Assembly (NCBI GenBank): GCA_037043015.1 | Contig: CM073322.1 | Span: forward strand, 33,129,364 to 33,193,363 | Direction of reading: 5' to 3' | DNA length: 64,000 bases | DNA from: Bryum argenteum | Taxonomy: Eukaryota; Streptophyta; Bryopsida; Bryales; Bryaceae | Part shown: in pieces, positions 47,253 to 59,800 of the stretch | How the letters are laid out: every line of letters begins with the position of its first letter | Numbering within the stretch: position 1 is the first letter of the stretch | Notes under the pieces: model-generated | Told to the model about the DNA's origin: nothing | Databases searched by the model: none | The model's input: the letters and a program-made list of their open reading frames with translations, nothing else | Position numbers and translations under genes: made by a program

Positions 47253-47266
47253 GTGTGAAGGGGGCA
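47253..47266 (-). repeat. Right terminal inverted repeat of the Harbinger element
   Basis: GTGTGAAGGGGGCA, exact reverse complement of the left end, followed by TAA (47267-47269). Confidence 0.93.
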
Positions 47267-48035
47267 TAATAGAAGTAAGAAACAAGCTTAGATTTCTAGG
47301 TTATGTTTGGTATTTGCATTATTCACCCCAAGAAGGATCCCATAGGCATATTATCAAGGTACGATTTGATTCACTCCAATCTCCCAACTCCAATCTCCCA
47401 ACAGAGGTCCATGGTTTGAATTCTTCATTTGAGAAATAAGCAAACAAATAGTTATACAATATACACTCGTGAGAATCTAAACATAGCTTCAAAGACACTC
47501 ACCGAGGACGAGGCTTTCATTGTGGAATTTCAATAACAGAGAACGATTCTTAACCGGCAACTCATTCATCAGGTCAAAGACTTCCCGATATGGTATTGCT
47601 TTTTCATATAAAATTTCGGATAATGGGATATTCACTCGAGTGACCCACATGGTTTTGGTTGCATTCAATAATGCATTCCATGTTCCAGATAGTGGAGGCT
47701 GGACCAAGCGCGCAGGCTTTTCAAGTGTGGCATCAGTTGTCACCATCCAGGACCACAGTCTCCAAATTACTTGCACAATCGTGCATGCTCCCTTCACTCG
47801 TGTACCCTGCACTTGCAAAATCTGATTCTGGACCACCCCAGGTCAAAGCCCTGACTCTCTGAACCTTCTTCGCATCTCCATCCTTAACATTTACTAATCA
47901 CATTCTTTACACACAATGTTCACGTGCCACGCACTTTCTGAATAGGTGCTAATCACCACATCATCCACACAACCTCAACCTACCTCTTTCGAATTGCCAC
48001 ACTACCACTCATTCAAAACTGTGTCGGAGGTTTGA
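47267..48035. other. Spacer with an unrecognised exon-like frame
   Basis: Between the transposon and the AtuA-like gene. The minus-strand frame 47836 to about 47511 has protein-like composition (LLNATKTMWVTRVNIPLSE, AIPYREVFDLMNELPVKN, LLLKFHNESLVL) and ends at a strong donor, CTCG|GTGAGT. I recognise no family and found no partner exons. It may be the remains of a gene cut off by the transposon side, or chance. The rest is probably 3' UTR. Confidence 0.35.
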
Positions 48036-51000
48036 TTAATTTTCAAGTTTGCTATCCTCTGGAAGGCTGACTAATTGGCTTAAGATTAGGTCCGACAATG
48101 ATTTGCCATGGCGGTCCAGCCTTCGAGAGCAGCTCACACCACCGTCGAGAACATCTTTCACAACGATATTCAGAGCTGCTACTCCCGGTACCTCAAAAAC
48201 ATCTACAGAATGTGTATGGGAATCATGGCCACTGAGAAGATGTTTCACTACGTGAGTTACCCAGGCTGGAGTGATGATGTGCTGCAGCCGAGTTATGTCT
48301 GTCCGGCAGTGAGGAATGACACTCACGTTCATTTGGTTGCCTTTATCCCCTGTTCTTCCGTGAGCCACTTTGTAAAGAGGTAGCTCCACGCCTGATGGAG
48401 CTGGCGATGCTTCAATCTGGAATGGGACACTACTGCTTGAACCTGAAAAATGCCGATACAATCCTTTCAGATTTACATACGGGAGTTCAAGAAGTGGTCG
48501 CCATTGCGGTGTAAACCACTGTTACCTGTTGTGATGTGTGCTATAGATAAAATGGACACAGGGGTGCTATGTTCGCTAGATCTCGCAGATGTCTTCCACT
48601 TAACCTGCTCACGAGGTACCTGCACAGAACAAAATGTTACTACAGCATTCCCGAATAGGCGGATGCTAAGAGGAATGATACGAGGATGCAGTAGAGTTCA
48701 TACCAGGAGTTTCTGTAGAAGTATCTCGTGGTTGAGTCCTGTTCTGTCCATTGTGGGCAACATGTTGGGTTCAGGATTTCGTACATATTCGCAGCATTTG
48801 AACAGATTGAATGATGACAAGTGCTCTAGGAATGATTCTAACCTTATTCCACCGCCACCTGCAGGGCCATTAGTGTAGAGAGCTTCGAACTCCTGTACGA
48901 ATTTCGACGCATGCTTTTGCATCTCAAACAACCCGTCCATACGCAATCGCACCTCATTTGGAACGTGCTTGGCATTAGCTGCCGAGAAAATCTGCAGACT
49001 ATCCTGACCGACATGGTATGAAAGGATGCAGGACTCAACTCCAGAATAAGTTTCTTCCAACCATGCCCGCACCTGTAACACGTATTACCCATTCGTTGAA
49101 ATCCAGCACATGAAACAATTCATTTCAAAACCTAACCTGGGTACATCCGCACAAAGTTTGCTAGCATCAAAAAGAAGCCGGATGTAGCTCACGTCCCTTT
49201 CGTGCAGTAGAAAGTTCAGCGTTTATTGTTTAAATTCACATTCAGCAGCGATGGTGTTGATAACAATCTCGGTAGAAAAGACTTACCAGATGATCAGCAG
49301 CAGCCGCTCGTTCAATGCACGAGCTGCCTCCATAAGAAATTTCTCCCCATCCTTTCCACCCACAATGCTGCAATCTCAAACGTACTCAACTACTGAGATG
49401 CTGTCACTACAGTGTTAAAGTAGTTAGAAAGATGAAAGTGGAAGGTCTGCTGCTTACTCACCTGAGGGACTAATCGCAAGAGCTTCCTAGGTGCAAATTG
49501 GGCTGCCGACTGTGCACCCTTGGCCATGACTCGGTCTGCAGAAATGGGCTCGAAGCTTACATTGCTGAAGTTCACTATCTGGCAAGTACAAGAGTGAAGT
49601 TCATGATCCATCAAAACATTCCAAGTTAGCTAAGCTTCATGAGTAATCGACCTACTAGAGCAGAGAAGATGAATCTCAACAATTACCACATCTGGAGTAA
49701 TGTATCCTGCAGGGTCTCCAATTTCATACAGAAGTTGTTGCGTACATGTAGCAACACTGAGCTCCCCTCCACTATTCTCGATCTTGCCAAGTGTAACTCC
49801 GCCATTCCATGTCACATCCGCATATGGTAGCGATGAGGCAAGGAGTTTCTCAACAGACAAAGACCGCTGTGGATCAGCTGTCAAGCATAACAGCGATCGG
49901 TCACTAAGATTGCTAATCGGGGGAACATTAGTACCGTGTGAACAGACATACATGTACTGATTCTCAAACCAAGTGTTGCATACGGTATTTAACGACGATG
50001 CGATATTGGAGAATGTTTACCAGGATGCATGAAGTATCCGCCAGTTAACTGACACCCACATTCAAGGAGATGGCCTGCAAGTGTCCCTTGAGCTAGATAC
50101 TCCCAATCATGCCACTTCCAACCAAGCTCATAAATCTGCAGAGGGTCATCTGTTCAGTCACTTCCTCAAAGGTATGGCTTAAGAATAAGTAATGCAACAT
50201 CGACAAGGCCTTCTGAAAGCTACACAAATGAGTATAATCTAGGTTAAAGGAAGAGGCGTTTACCATAGGTGCAAGAAAAAGAGCTGCATCTGCTACGCGT
50301 GACGTGATGAGTACATCTGGTTTTGACGTTTCTAACGCATACACTAACGGTGCTGCTCCAAGATATGTGCTATATCCCTAAAAGCCACGAATGCAAAGCC
50401 TCAGTTCCTCGGCTACGCTCTGAAGCAACAATTTGAACCTAGATAAAGATTTGAACCTGTCAGCACTATTAAGAATTTGAGCTGCAAATGCGAAGCTAGG
50501 AACGCTTCGGTGACTCACCCCAACCTCAAGCTTGGACTCCGGCTGCTGAGAGCGCACTGCAAGACAACAATAGCTAAATACATCCAGATCACAACACAAG
50601 CACATACTAAGCACGGTAGAGTTTTCTGTAAAAGACCTGTGTCAACGTCAAGGAGCTCATACGCCACAGCCACGGTGACAGGAAGACCCAATTTAGCAGC
50701 GACCTCCATAACTTCCTCTTGCGCGCCCAAAGGATCCACTGCACGCTAGCAATACACGCCGTCCCACACTCAGCTCCTAGATTTGCTCATTAGTGAAGAA
50801 TCCTAATCCTCACTTTAGCTGCATTTCCATCGGCAGAACCTATGTTACAATAGACAGTACCGAGGTTGTAGTTAGATTCAGGAACTAACCAGCACCCATG
50901 TTGGTGATCAAACGAACCCCTCGCCGCATTGCCTCTGGTAATAGCAAGCTCATCCATTCCGAAACTGTTTGACAATGAACACGAAACCTCAATATACCAT

Positions 51001-51479
51001 GGCATGAAGAGCAGAATTCAAAAGCCTAGGGCAAGAGAGATGGTGTCCAGAGCAAGCCACATACTGCGAGGATCGTAACCCTTGCCATCAGCATGCATGG
51101 CCTCATAGCGAATTGACAATGTGCGCTCTGCCAAGCACTCCAGAACTAGGTAATGCAAATCAGGCACTTGTTGTAGAAGGCGCAGGGCTGCATTAGGTCT
51201 GTCTCCAGCGAACCCTGCTCCACATCCTATCCGTACAACATCCCTTCGCCTCATTAATCTCTGTCCACCATCAGGCTGCTGCTCACGATCACCAAGAAAA
51301 ACCCTTAAAATTGCATGTAAAGCACACGGCTTAAATCACCGATTCAATCTGAAACATACAAGGTACTAGAGGATCCGATTTGTGTTTCAAGATCGCACTT
51401 TTGATCCTTTCTCCGAATACTAAGCTGAGGATTGTGTGGAATTTGTCGAGTATACCTGCTGCACGCAGTCGAGTTCCAT
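48036..51479 (-). CDS. AtuA-like protein (DUF1446 family), plant two-domain form
   Basis: About 607 residues from 14 exons: 51479-51456, 51260-51065, 50964-50890, 50738-50637, 50556-50519, 50377-50264, 50135-50021, 49877-49687, 49578-49462, 49367-49287, 49072-48843, 48743-48704, 48619-48526, 48442-48036. All phases close. N-terminal DUF1446 domain: VRIGCGAGFAGDRPNAALRL, YLVLECLAERTLSIRYEAM, LITNMGA, GYSTYLGAAPLVYALETSKP, SRVADAALFLAPM, GHLLECGCQLTGGYFMHP, QLLYEIGDPAGYITPDVV. The C-terminal AtuA domain has YKVAHGRTGDKGNQMNVSVI and DGGVSCSRRLDRHGKSLSDL. In bacteria AtuA acts in acyclic terpene breakdown; the plant role is not established. Exon 1 (MELDCVQQ) and the exon 2 acceptor are the least certain parts: an in-frame acceptor 18 nt upstream (CAG|CAGCCT) is also possible. 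Confidence 0.92.
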
Positions 51480-53805
51480 GCCGATCCCTGCTCCTAATTG
51501 TCTAAGCTTTCTAGAAACAGAAACGCCAATTTGACATTCGAATCTTTGAATACCGGAGGAATTCGAAACTAAGTGATTCAGATAGATCTAAACTTGCAGT
51601 CTCGAGGTCCCGTACATTGATTTTTGCAAGTAGTCCGTGGACATGGCGCACTGCAAGGTGACGGTGCAATCAGGGACTATAGTACCGGAAGGAATGTAAA
51701 AACGTTGGAAATCCTTTCTGAGACGTTTGTATTGTTCTTTTTAGTTGGAATTGATCTATGTTATTTTAGGAAAAAGTAAACACATCATCAATTACACCCA
51801 AGTTTTCACACATGATTTATTACACCCACACGTATCTATACGATCGTGCAAAAGATCACATGATCCATTACACCCAAGTAGGGTCATCTAGAAGTGATCC
51901 TTTGTACAAGATCTATTACATCCATGCTAGTTAGTTTCTCACAACTAGAGCTCTTTGAATCTTGTGACCCTTGAAATTGTAGAAAAATAACGAAATGAGA
52001 GTCGAACTTCATAACTTTATAGAGAACTCATTTTTTTATTTTTTAGAATTTTTTTTCACACATTTAATTGAGTTTCAGTGTATGTTTGAAGTTAGTTATG
52101 ACCTATATCTGCATTTGAACTAATAAAAGCAGATATAGTGAGTTGATACTCACATTTATTCTTCAATTTGGACTATGTTAAAAGATTATATCTCTATGTA
52201 ATCAAGTTGTGGCGGGTTGTTCTTGTAATTCTTGCTAGTAGAGTTTCTTGTGAGAGAAAATTTCCTTCTCGGAAAGTCTAATTGCCAAATTAAGTTGGTA
52301 TTACAAAAATTGAAGGCAAATATTGTAGTATTGTTTAATTCCATGCCTAATTCAACAATACATTCAAGTGTTCTTAGGAGATTTTATGCAAAGTCCAAAA
52401 AATTAGATGTAGTTATCCTTTCTTACTCAAAATTTAGGATACAAAAATTCCTTAAATTTTTGCCCAAAATGTTAAAATTTTGTTATGCATTGAGGCACCA
52501 TATGCATTGACTTGGTAGTTGGGCCTCATAGCCCACATTGGGAGGATGGCTAGCTCATCGAATAGATTTATCTAACTCTAGCCGAATTCATGCGGAATTC
52601 ATGGACCTCATCAAATGAATATCTTATAGAAGATGACATGTAGGTTGTATCATTTTCGCTGGAGGCTAGGTAGAAATTGGCATGTCGAATAGATTTATCT
52701 AACTCTAGCCGAATTCATGCGGAATTCATGGACCTCATCAAATGAATATCTTATAGAAGATGACATATAGGTTGTATCATTTTCGCTGGAGGCTAGGTAG
52801 AAATTGGCATGGTGTTAAGCTCAACAGTAGTTACTTAGTAATCCCACCATTGTTGATAAAATTTCCAGTCTTAATTCTCCAGGAATAGGTCAAATGAATA
52901 CCATCGCTGCTGACCCAGGTCACTGTTGTGTTTATACCGCACAGCCATGCAGTGCAGCGAAGATCAAAATTGCAACATACTGTATTAATATACTGATAGG
53001 GATATAAAAGTAGCTTGCATGACGAGCTTTAACTTATCTCGAGTCGAGCCTGTGTCGATAGGCGAATGCATAGCCTTCACGCTGCAGTTTTGTGTGTATG
53101 CATTCTAACATCACATGCCTTGGACTCGAGATTAACATTGCGAATGAGCTTGTAAGACCTTCCTATCCTGAGTCTGTCAAATTCTCGACTCCCTATTCCT
53201 TAGAGTGATATTGTCTCCACTTAGAGCAATATTCCTAGCGTCACCGTCCAAGAGATAAGAGACTACAATCCATTATCAAACACATCACCTTCCCATCTTG
53301 CTGCATCTGGAGATTCTCATTCATCAAACATCGGTCTCCTTCTAAAACCTCCTCGAAGGTCAGATGGTCAGATGCAATGCTAACGTGCCACATGCCCTTC
53401 ACGTCTCCATGTCCTTGCCTTGAGCTCTTCACAACCCTCATTTAGTTATCACAAGATCTACAGCCCCACGCTGACTTGATCATGAATCAGAACTAGATGT
53501 CAAAGGAATGCACGCCGGGAGTAGATAACAGAGAAACGGATGAAAAACTGCGAATTGGTTGTGGCAAGCATAGACCGTTTGCCTAAGTTTTTGGTATAGG
53601 ATCTAGACAGCATTGCGATGAAATTGTTTTTCTCGATTATGAGTGGACTCAAAATCTTCACGATACAATAAGCACCTTGACTAACAAAGCGCGCTGATAA
53701 CCCTAGTGAGCCTCCTTAATTTCTAAGAACTGTTAAAAAAAAGTGAAAGATTTATTGCAATCGTAGCTGGGATCTGCAGAAGCTATCCTATTTAGCAGAA
53801 AAGAC
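51480..53805. other. Intergenic DNA, no supported gene
   Basis: AT-rich. 51780-51930 holds degenerate repeats of ATTACACCCA-like words alternating with GATC-containing ones. 52558-52811 is a tandem duplication. The frame at 52232-52510 lacks any family signal. The GC-richer stretch 52820-53640 has no convincing exon. Confidence 0.55.
52558..52811. repeat. 127-bp tandem duplication, nearly identical
   Basis: Units 52558-52684 and 52685-52811 both begin TCGAATAGATTTATCTAACT and end AAATTGGCATG; I see one difference (GACATGTAGG against GACATATAGG). A recent event with no coding content. Confidence 0.95.
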
Positions 53806-55136
53806 TTACTCATTAGCAAGGGCCTCATCTACAGGTAGATCAGTTTGGGTTCCAGTAGGACCAGGGCCTGATGAAACCTTCACCATAGCTGGCCTCAACA
53901 ACCTATCTCCTAACCTAAAACCCCGACGAAATTCTTGGCTAACAATATCTTCAGCAAACTCTGTCGAATCCTCGCGCATGATAGCCTCGTGAAGCTGCAC
54001 ATAATCACATTTCATAGTCAGTCCTATAGAGGTCTGGCTACCTTCGAGTCCATAGAGTCCTAGTTAATCAATGACCATTCTAACCCTGACATCAGAAAGG
54101 AAAAGGAATAGAAGGCACAAGCTGTTGGCGCGACGTTTCACAGAGGAGTATTTGCAAGAGATAAAATCACTTACATTAGGATCAAAATTCTTGCCAACGG
54201 TTTCTACGGCAACCACTCCGAGTGATTTCATGATCTCCACGAACTGCTTGTAAATGCCTTGATAGCTGTTATCAATCTTAACTTCACCTTCAGTCTCCGT
54301 CTTGATTGATGTCTTAGCCCTTTCAAAGTTGTCCACCATGGGAAGCAAGCTCTCTATGACTTCACCCTTGACGTTACCTGCAGTGGCAAGACGGTCCCTC
54401 TCAGCCCGCTTCCTGTAATTGTCAAAGTCTGCATTGAGCCGAAGATACCGATCCTTATTGGTCGCAATCTCCTCGATAAGTGCATTAACTTTCTCTCCCA
54501 ACGAGTCACGTTCATTGGCCATGGCCACTAGCTCGCTCTCGTAACCACTAATTGATCCATCATCATTCGCTGCCACTGCTTCTTTGTATCCCTCAAGTAA
54601 AGATTGAAATGACGATGATGAAGTCTCTTCCGCAGCTGGCACTTCTTCAGTCGCATCATTGCTCTCGGCCTCCTCTTCTTTCACTACTTCCTCCTCCTCC
54701 TCAGTCTCCTGCGAAGCTCAATTCGTCCTTTCTCTCAGCAACCACAACCATAAAATCGAATAGTAAAACATAATTCATGAAAACCCTAATTGAAACCAGG
54801 GGGCTTAATACAAATTGCCCATCTTATAAACCCTCACATGGACAAGAATCTCGTACCAAAACTGACAAATATTGAAAAGTACGCTAAAATTATGATGTCA
54901 TAGTGTAGCAAGAAGAGAAGAATATACAGAACCTTAGCTTCAGTTTGCGCGGAATTCTGAGCAAAAACCACCGAACGCCGATGATGAGAGGTTTGGAGTT
55001 GCAGTCTACCACGGAATCTGAAGCACTGAGCACCAAATTGCGCTCTGGAGGACGATAATCCAATCGCTATGGTGGAACTTTGCCGGGGCAAATGCCCTAC
55101 CACAGCAGCTGTACCTGCCACCGCTGCCATTGCCAT
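53806..55136 (-). CDS. CGE1: GrpE-type co-chaperone, plastid-targeted
   Basis: Nucleotide-exchange factor for plastid Hsp70 (family knowledge). 308 residues; exons 55136-54933, 54708-54175 and 53994-53806, introns phase 0. Exon 1 is a transit peptide (Ser/Arg-rich, few acids: RQSSTIAIGLSSSRAQFGAQ). Exon 2 starts with a Glu-rich stretch, then the long dimerising helix (SELVAMANERDSLGEKVNAL, RYLRLNADFDNYRKRAERDR) and LLPMVDNFERAKTSIK. Exon 3 has LHEAIMREDSTEF and the beta domain: FRRGFRLGDRLLRPAMVKVS. The stop overlaps a donor-like GAGTAAGTC, so a further short exon cannot be excluded. A plastid rather than mitochondrial target is inferred from leader composition. The symbol follows the plastid GrpE name used in green algae and plants. 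Confidence 0.92.
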
Positions 55137-56828
55137 TGCAATCTTTCTAAAACCTCACGAAACCCTGGATAAAATGGCAAGAGAATTGCAACCCAAATTG
55201 GCAAAGTCTCTAGAGCTTCAATGGTGACCTAATGAAATGAATGTGGGTTTTGTGTAGAGGATTCTGGAATAGGCGGTTGGGACAGATAGCAAACAGATAA
55301 GAGCCAGGGAGGCACACAAAGAGCTTGGCAGCTTGAGAGCGTCCCTGCTTAGGTTTTTCGCTGTGGCGCTTCTAGAGAGGTCGATGGATGAAAAAGCCCC
55401 ACCTGCTCGTTGCATGCATCACATTTGCGCTCTCTTTTGGAGCTCCCACTTTGTGAAGGCACTTTTTGGGTGGTCACTAGGACATTGTTTCCAATTGTTG
55501 CTTTCCTAGCTAGTAAGTTTTCATTGCTCTGAATGACTTTCCAAAATATAATTCAATTCATCAACTCATCTAAGCAGGTGCTTTGTTTTGATTTGCGAGT
55601 GACACTACGATCTTGGGAACCGTTGATCGGATTAAGGTGCATGAGGTGTTGTTGGATGCGGAATTTTCGTAAAAATGTGAAAACAATGAGATTGCGAAAA
55701 GAGTTAACGGATATTGAGATATTGAATTTTTGAGTAATTATAACCCCCCAAATCACCAAAATATACAAAAAGGGCCTATTTTAGATTTAGCATAAGAACA
55801 AAAAAACCCAACCATGTAAGGATCACGTCGTTTGGAGCTACATAATCTATTATTTAGGGCGAAGTTTGTCTTTTGTTTTGTTTTATTTTGCTAGTTATGT
55901 TTTGTTTACGATTTTCGGAACCGCCGGTCGAATCGAGGCCCATGAGCTTTGGTTGGAAGCAGATTTTTATGGAGGGATAGTGAATATCAAAGTATTAGCC
56001 CCATAAATATTGGAAATTATTTGTACAAGTATGGCAATGCCACGTGTGCGTGCTAGTTAACCTCTAAAGTTGCACATGCCAAAATACTTTCACAAGTTGA
56101 GTGCTAGTATCAAATACTTTTGGCATTCTTGCCGACTTTAAATGTGCAAAAAAACTTGCTCCCATCTAACCAATGGGCTCAAGTATGTAAAGAACAACAT
56201 TGGGCACTCATATCAAATCTGAAAGTAAAAATGAACATTGTAATTGAAGGAGAACATGAGAGTGGTCAATTGTAAATGGTGCATGTAGATTTAAAGTTTT
56301 TTGAACAATTCTACAAAAAAGAAGCAATTCTTTGCAATGTTCCATCACCCTCTACAGATTGCAGTTCCAATCATTGTTGCGCACAGGCATATTATATACT
56401 TTTTTTCAAAAACTGCCTTCAAAGGCAGTTCAAGTTATTTCTGTACCCCACTGTAGAGGGACAATAGGGCGTGGGAAACTCTGGAAGGTTCTCGTCACAT
56501 TTTGCCAACAGAGAACTGAACAAGCCCATGTTTCTGAATGTTTCTGACAGGGTCGACTCTGGAAACAAGGCATCAATAATTGAGCGAAGTTGAAGACTTG
56601 AGTGTTTCAAGCAACTTCTCACGTTAATGTACACTGGTAAAATGAGTACGAACAATAAAGACATGTACGCTCCAAGACATCCTTTCTGTTTGGAGATTCT
56701 TATTGTAGAATGAATACGCCACGGAAAACAATGGAGCAAATAGGATTCCATCTACAAAATAAGGGACAAGTTTACACAAAAAGCACTAACGCAAGAATTA
56801 CTCACGTAGAACTGCAAGACCCTTGGCT
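55137..56828. other. Intergenic DNA, no supported gene
   Basis: Promoter side of the GrpE gene and 3' side of the DUF2854 gene. Frames at 55533-55768 and 56276-56751 are short and have no family resemblance. The minus frame 56419-56751 lies just beyond the DUF2854 stop and is probably 3' UTR or spacer. Confidence 0.55.
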
Positions 56829-59800
56829 TTAATCATGCAGAGCTTCTTCTGGTACCACATTGAAAAATGTGATGTAGTCTTCTAGTCGCAGGTGCACAGA
56901 AGGTATGATATCTTCACAAAGTCAAATCATATTAAACCGTAATCGCTACAAGTTACTCTACAAACTCCAGGAACTATTTGAAAGTCAGAAAAGGCAACAA
57001 AGTGCTCGGCACCAAAATCGGTCACCTTTTTCGTAAGCAGGAATTACACTGAGAGAGATGCGTTTTCTTGGCGCATACTTCTCTGTGCTCATAATTGCAG
57101 GAACGAAGCCCTCTTGATCTTCATGGTTCCTCCCTGAAAGCGTCTGATTGTAACCAAGTTCAGTCACAGATGCTTGGGCCATAAGCAGATCTCACTCGAG
57201 TAGCAAACCTCCCTTAGAATGCTACTGTGCCATGTCGCCGAATCTTTATGCCGCTACTGGATCTTGAGCGATCAGTCTAACCTCGTACAGATGTTCTCCG
57301 TCACCTTCGGCTGCCATTCAATAAGGTCCACTGTATAGTCAGTACTTTTCAAACATGACAATGAACAATATCGTCTGCAGGGCCACAAAAGAAGACACAG
57401 AAGGATTGAGAAAGAGAGAGGCACGTCTGCGAAGACAACAAGGACAAGCTAGATTCTAAAATATGTTCTAGTATACATTGCGAAATACCTCCTTGTATCA
57501 GGGACTTACCAATCTCGGCAACCACTCCAGGCCCGAAAAACGACTGAAACTTTGGCTGCAATACAAAACAAACCATGAAATGATCAGATAATGCAACTTA
57601 TGAATAGTCCAAATATACGAGAGCACATTACACAAGGACTTAAGCAACTTGCAAGTTCGATTGCCAATACATCTGATTCAAGGCTTACTTGCTCCGAAGC
57701 TAACAAACAACAGGGTTACACTAGGAAACTAATGCCGTACTGTTATGCCATTCACCAAGTGCGCCAAAAGAGTGCATGAGTGGCGTGTTTATCACCTACA
57801 CTTGAACTTTGACGGTCAAAGTTCTGAAGTCTTAAAGTTCAGCTTAATTTCAACTTTACAGTGTCAGCACTGACGAAGCTTAATGAGGAGACTGCTAGAA
57901 TTGGGACGACACCGCAGGAACTTTGAGAGTACCTGCCGATCTTCGAAGTCTGACAACTTCAGGTTCTTCGCTTCAAAAATCAGAGTAAGGCAATACCTGC
58001 CCTGCCCTCTCACCTGTCACCAACAAATAGCAGATTTGAAAAAAGTAGTTTTGAATCGTTACTCTAAATTTATATGTGTTGGAATTATTTTTTTGGTAAA
58101 AACAAAAGAAGTAAGCATATATGTGGTACCTCTTCCCGAATGGATTGTAGAACAGGAGCGTATCGCTTCGAAATACCTCCACCCTACAACCACCACAAAG
58201 TAACTTGGTTACTACATGTTTTTACGTGTCCTACGAAACATGGAAACAATTCCTGCACTTCTTCAATTCAAGGGTAATATCCGAGGGTACTTGCAAGCTT
58301 GCACCGTCTGTGACTTATTCGTTCGATAACTATGAACATCAACATGATCCAGAACGAACAGATGAAGTGCTTTCATCTAGAATATGCACATAGAAACCTA
58401 GTTAAAGACGACTTCGTACCATCCCGTATTTAAAGATGCGCTTTAGGGCTTCCTCAAGATGTTGCTCGTCTCCGTATCTGAAGCGTGTTACATCACTCCT
58501 GACCTGCAAATCAACCGCTGTAGTAAGCCCAAGCATGTAGCCAACGACTGCAGAATAAGCTATGAGAGATCGCGCAAATTCAGCAGTCTTGGAAATTTCT
58601 CGGATAAAATCTTGTCCCAAGTGTAGAATACCTGAACCAGAATTTCCGTGGCTTGAGCTTCCCGGAGTTTAAATGCATCTTCGTACGTAACACAAGGAAC
58701 AGGCTTTAGCTCTGCATACTGGACAGAACATCGATCCAACTGTTACAACTCCTGAGTCAAACACCTCAGTGAAATCCATCCGCACACTAACTGAAGCATC
58801 TCGATAAGTAGCAGCGTGCTTCACCAAACGAGCCTAAGAAGACATACGGGTAAGATTTGCAACCGAAAAGAAAATGCGGCAAGTACGGCTGATTCACAAA
58901 GAAGTCAGGCAGTTGTACCTTCAAAGCGAACCCGATGACTGAAAGAGGAAAGCCGTAAGTAAGCATAAGCGCTGACCATTCAGAGCCTGGAAGGACAGTA
59001 AAGTAGGCTCCGAATCCATACCTAGACCATGGAAATGATCATGTAAGCAAGAAGGCAACGAAAATAAAAGTTGAAGCCATGGCTGTATGATTTGTAGAGA
59101 AGCAAAAATACATGATAGCCACAAAGACGCCACCCTCAGTTGCAGATGCCATTCACACGAAATTCTGCATATTCCTATTACGCCCGAAGAAATGCCAATA
59201 TTCTTCAAATCAGGACTTACGATAGCAACGCAACGCCAACAATGAGTCCGATCGTACCAAAGGATGTCTGCAGGCACAGCAATTCAACGTCCATCATCCA
59301 TACAGTAACATAACCCTCAATATTATAGAAAAAGTTCTCATCTCTAGGTATCCTGAGTCTCGATGTCCACAACAGCGCCATAACCTAAACTAGTGAAGTC
59401 AATCTGCCAGAAACTTCTTAACGATGTACACCACTAGATCTCTATGCGGTACAAAAAACGCTTCGTGTACACTATCTATCAATGTAAACCCCGCATTCTC
59501 GATATTCCAGGATAAGGCAATTCGAAGTACAAAAATGCCGAAATACGAAGACCGCGCAAGGAACAGAAAGAAGGTACGCAAGTCGTCACAACCTAATTAC
59601 TTTCAGACCGTGTGTTGCACTAGGATGTGAGCTGGTGAATAATTCACAGTGTCTTCGAGATTTCAGATTGAAGAAATCCGCAATTTACACATGTAAGAGC
59701 TTTACGACTACAGAAGGGGTTTGCAATGAAAAAAGAGTTTCTGCAAAATTGAATTTGAGCTGAATTTGGAAATTCTAGAATTGTAAATTCCGACTTTCTA

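Larger units (their letters stand above)
42566..47266. mobile_element. PIF/Harbinger DNA transposon, 4701 bp, full length
   Basis: Both ends carry the same 14-bp inverted repeat, TGCCCCCTTCACAC, and the element is flanked by TAA on each side (42563-42565 and 47267-47269), the family's usual 3-bp target duplication. Inside are the two standard genes in convergent orientation: a trihelix/Myb-like DNA-binding protein on the plus strand and a DDE transposase on the minus strand. The ends look complete, but both genes seem damaged. Exact ends and the full target duplication suggest fairly recent insertion. It sits in the spacer between the hydrolase and the AtuA-like gene and breaks no recognised host exon. 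Confidence 0.93.

Noticed and set aside
56419-56751. 110-codon minus frame as a further DUF2854 exon
   Set aside because: The gene already ends properly at 56829 with closing phases, and the frame shows no family similarity.
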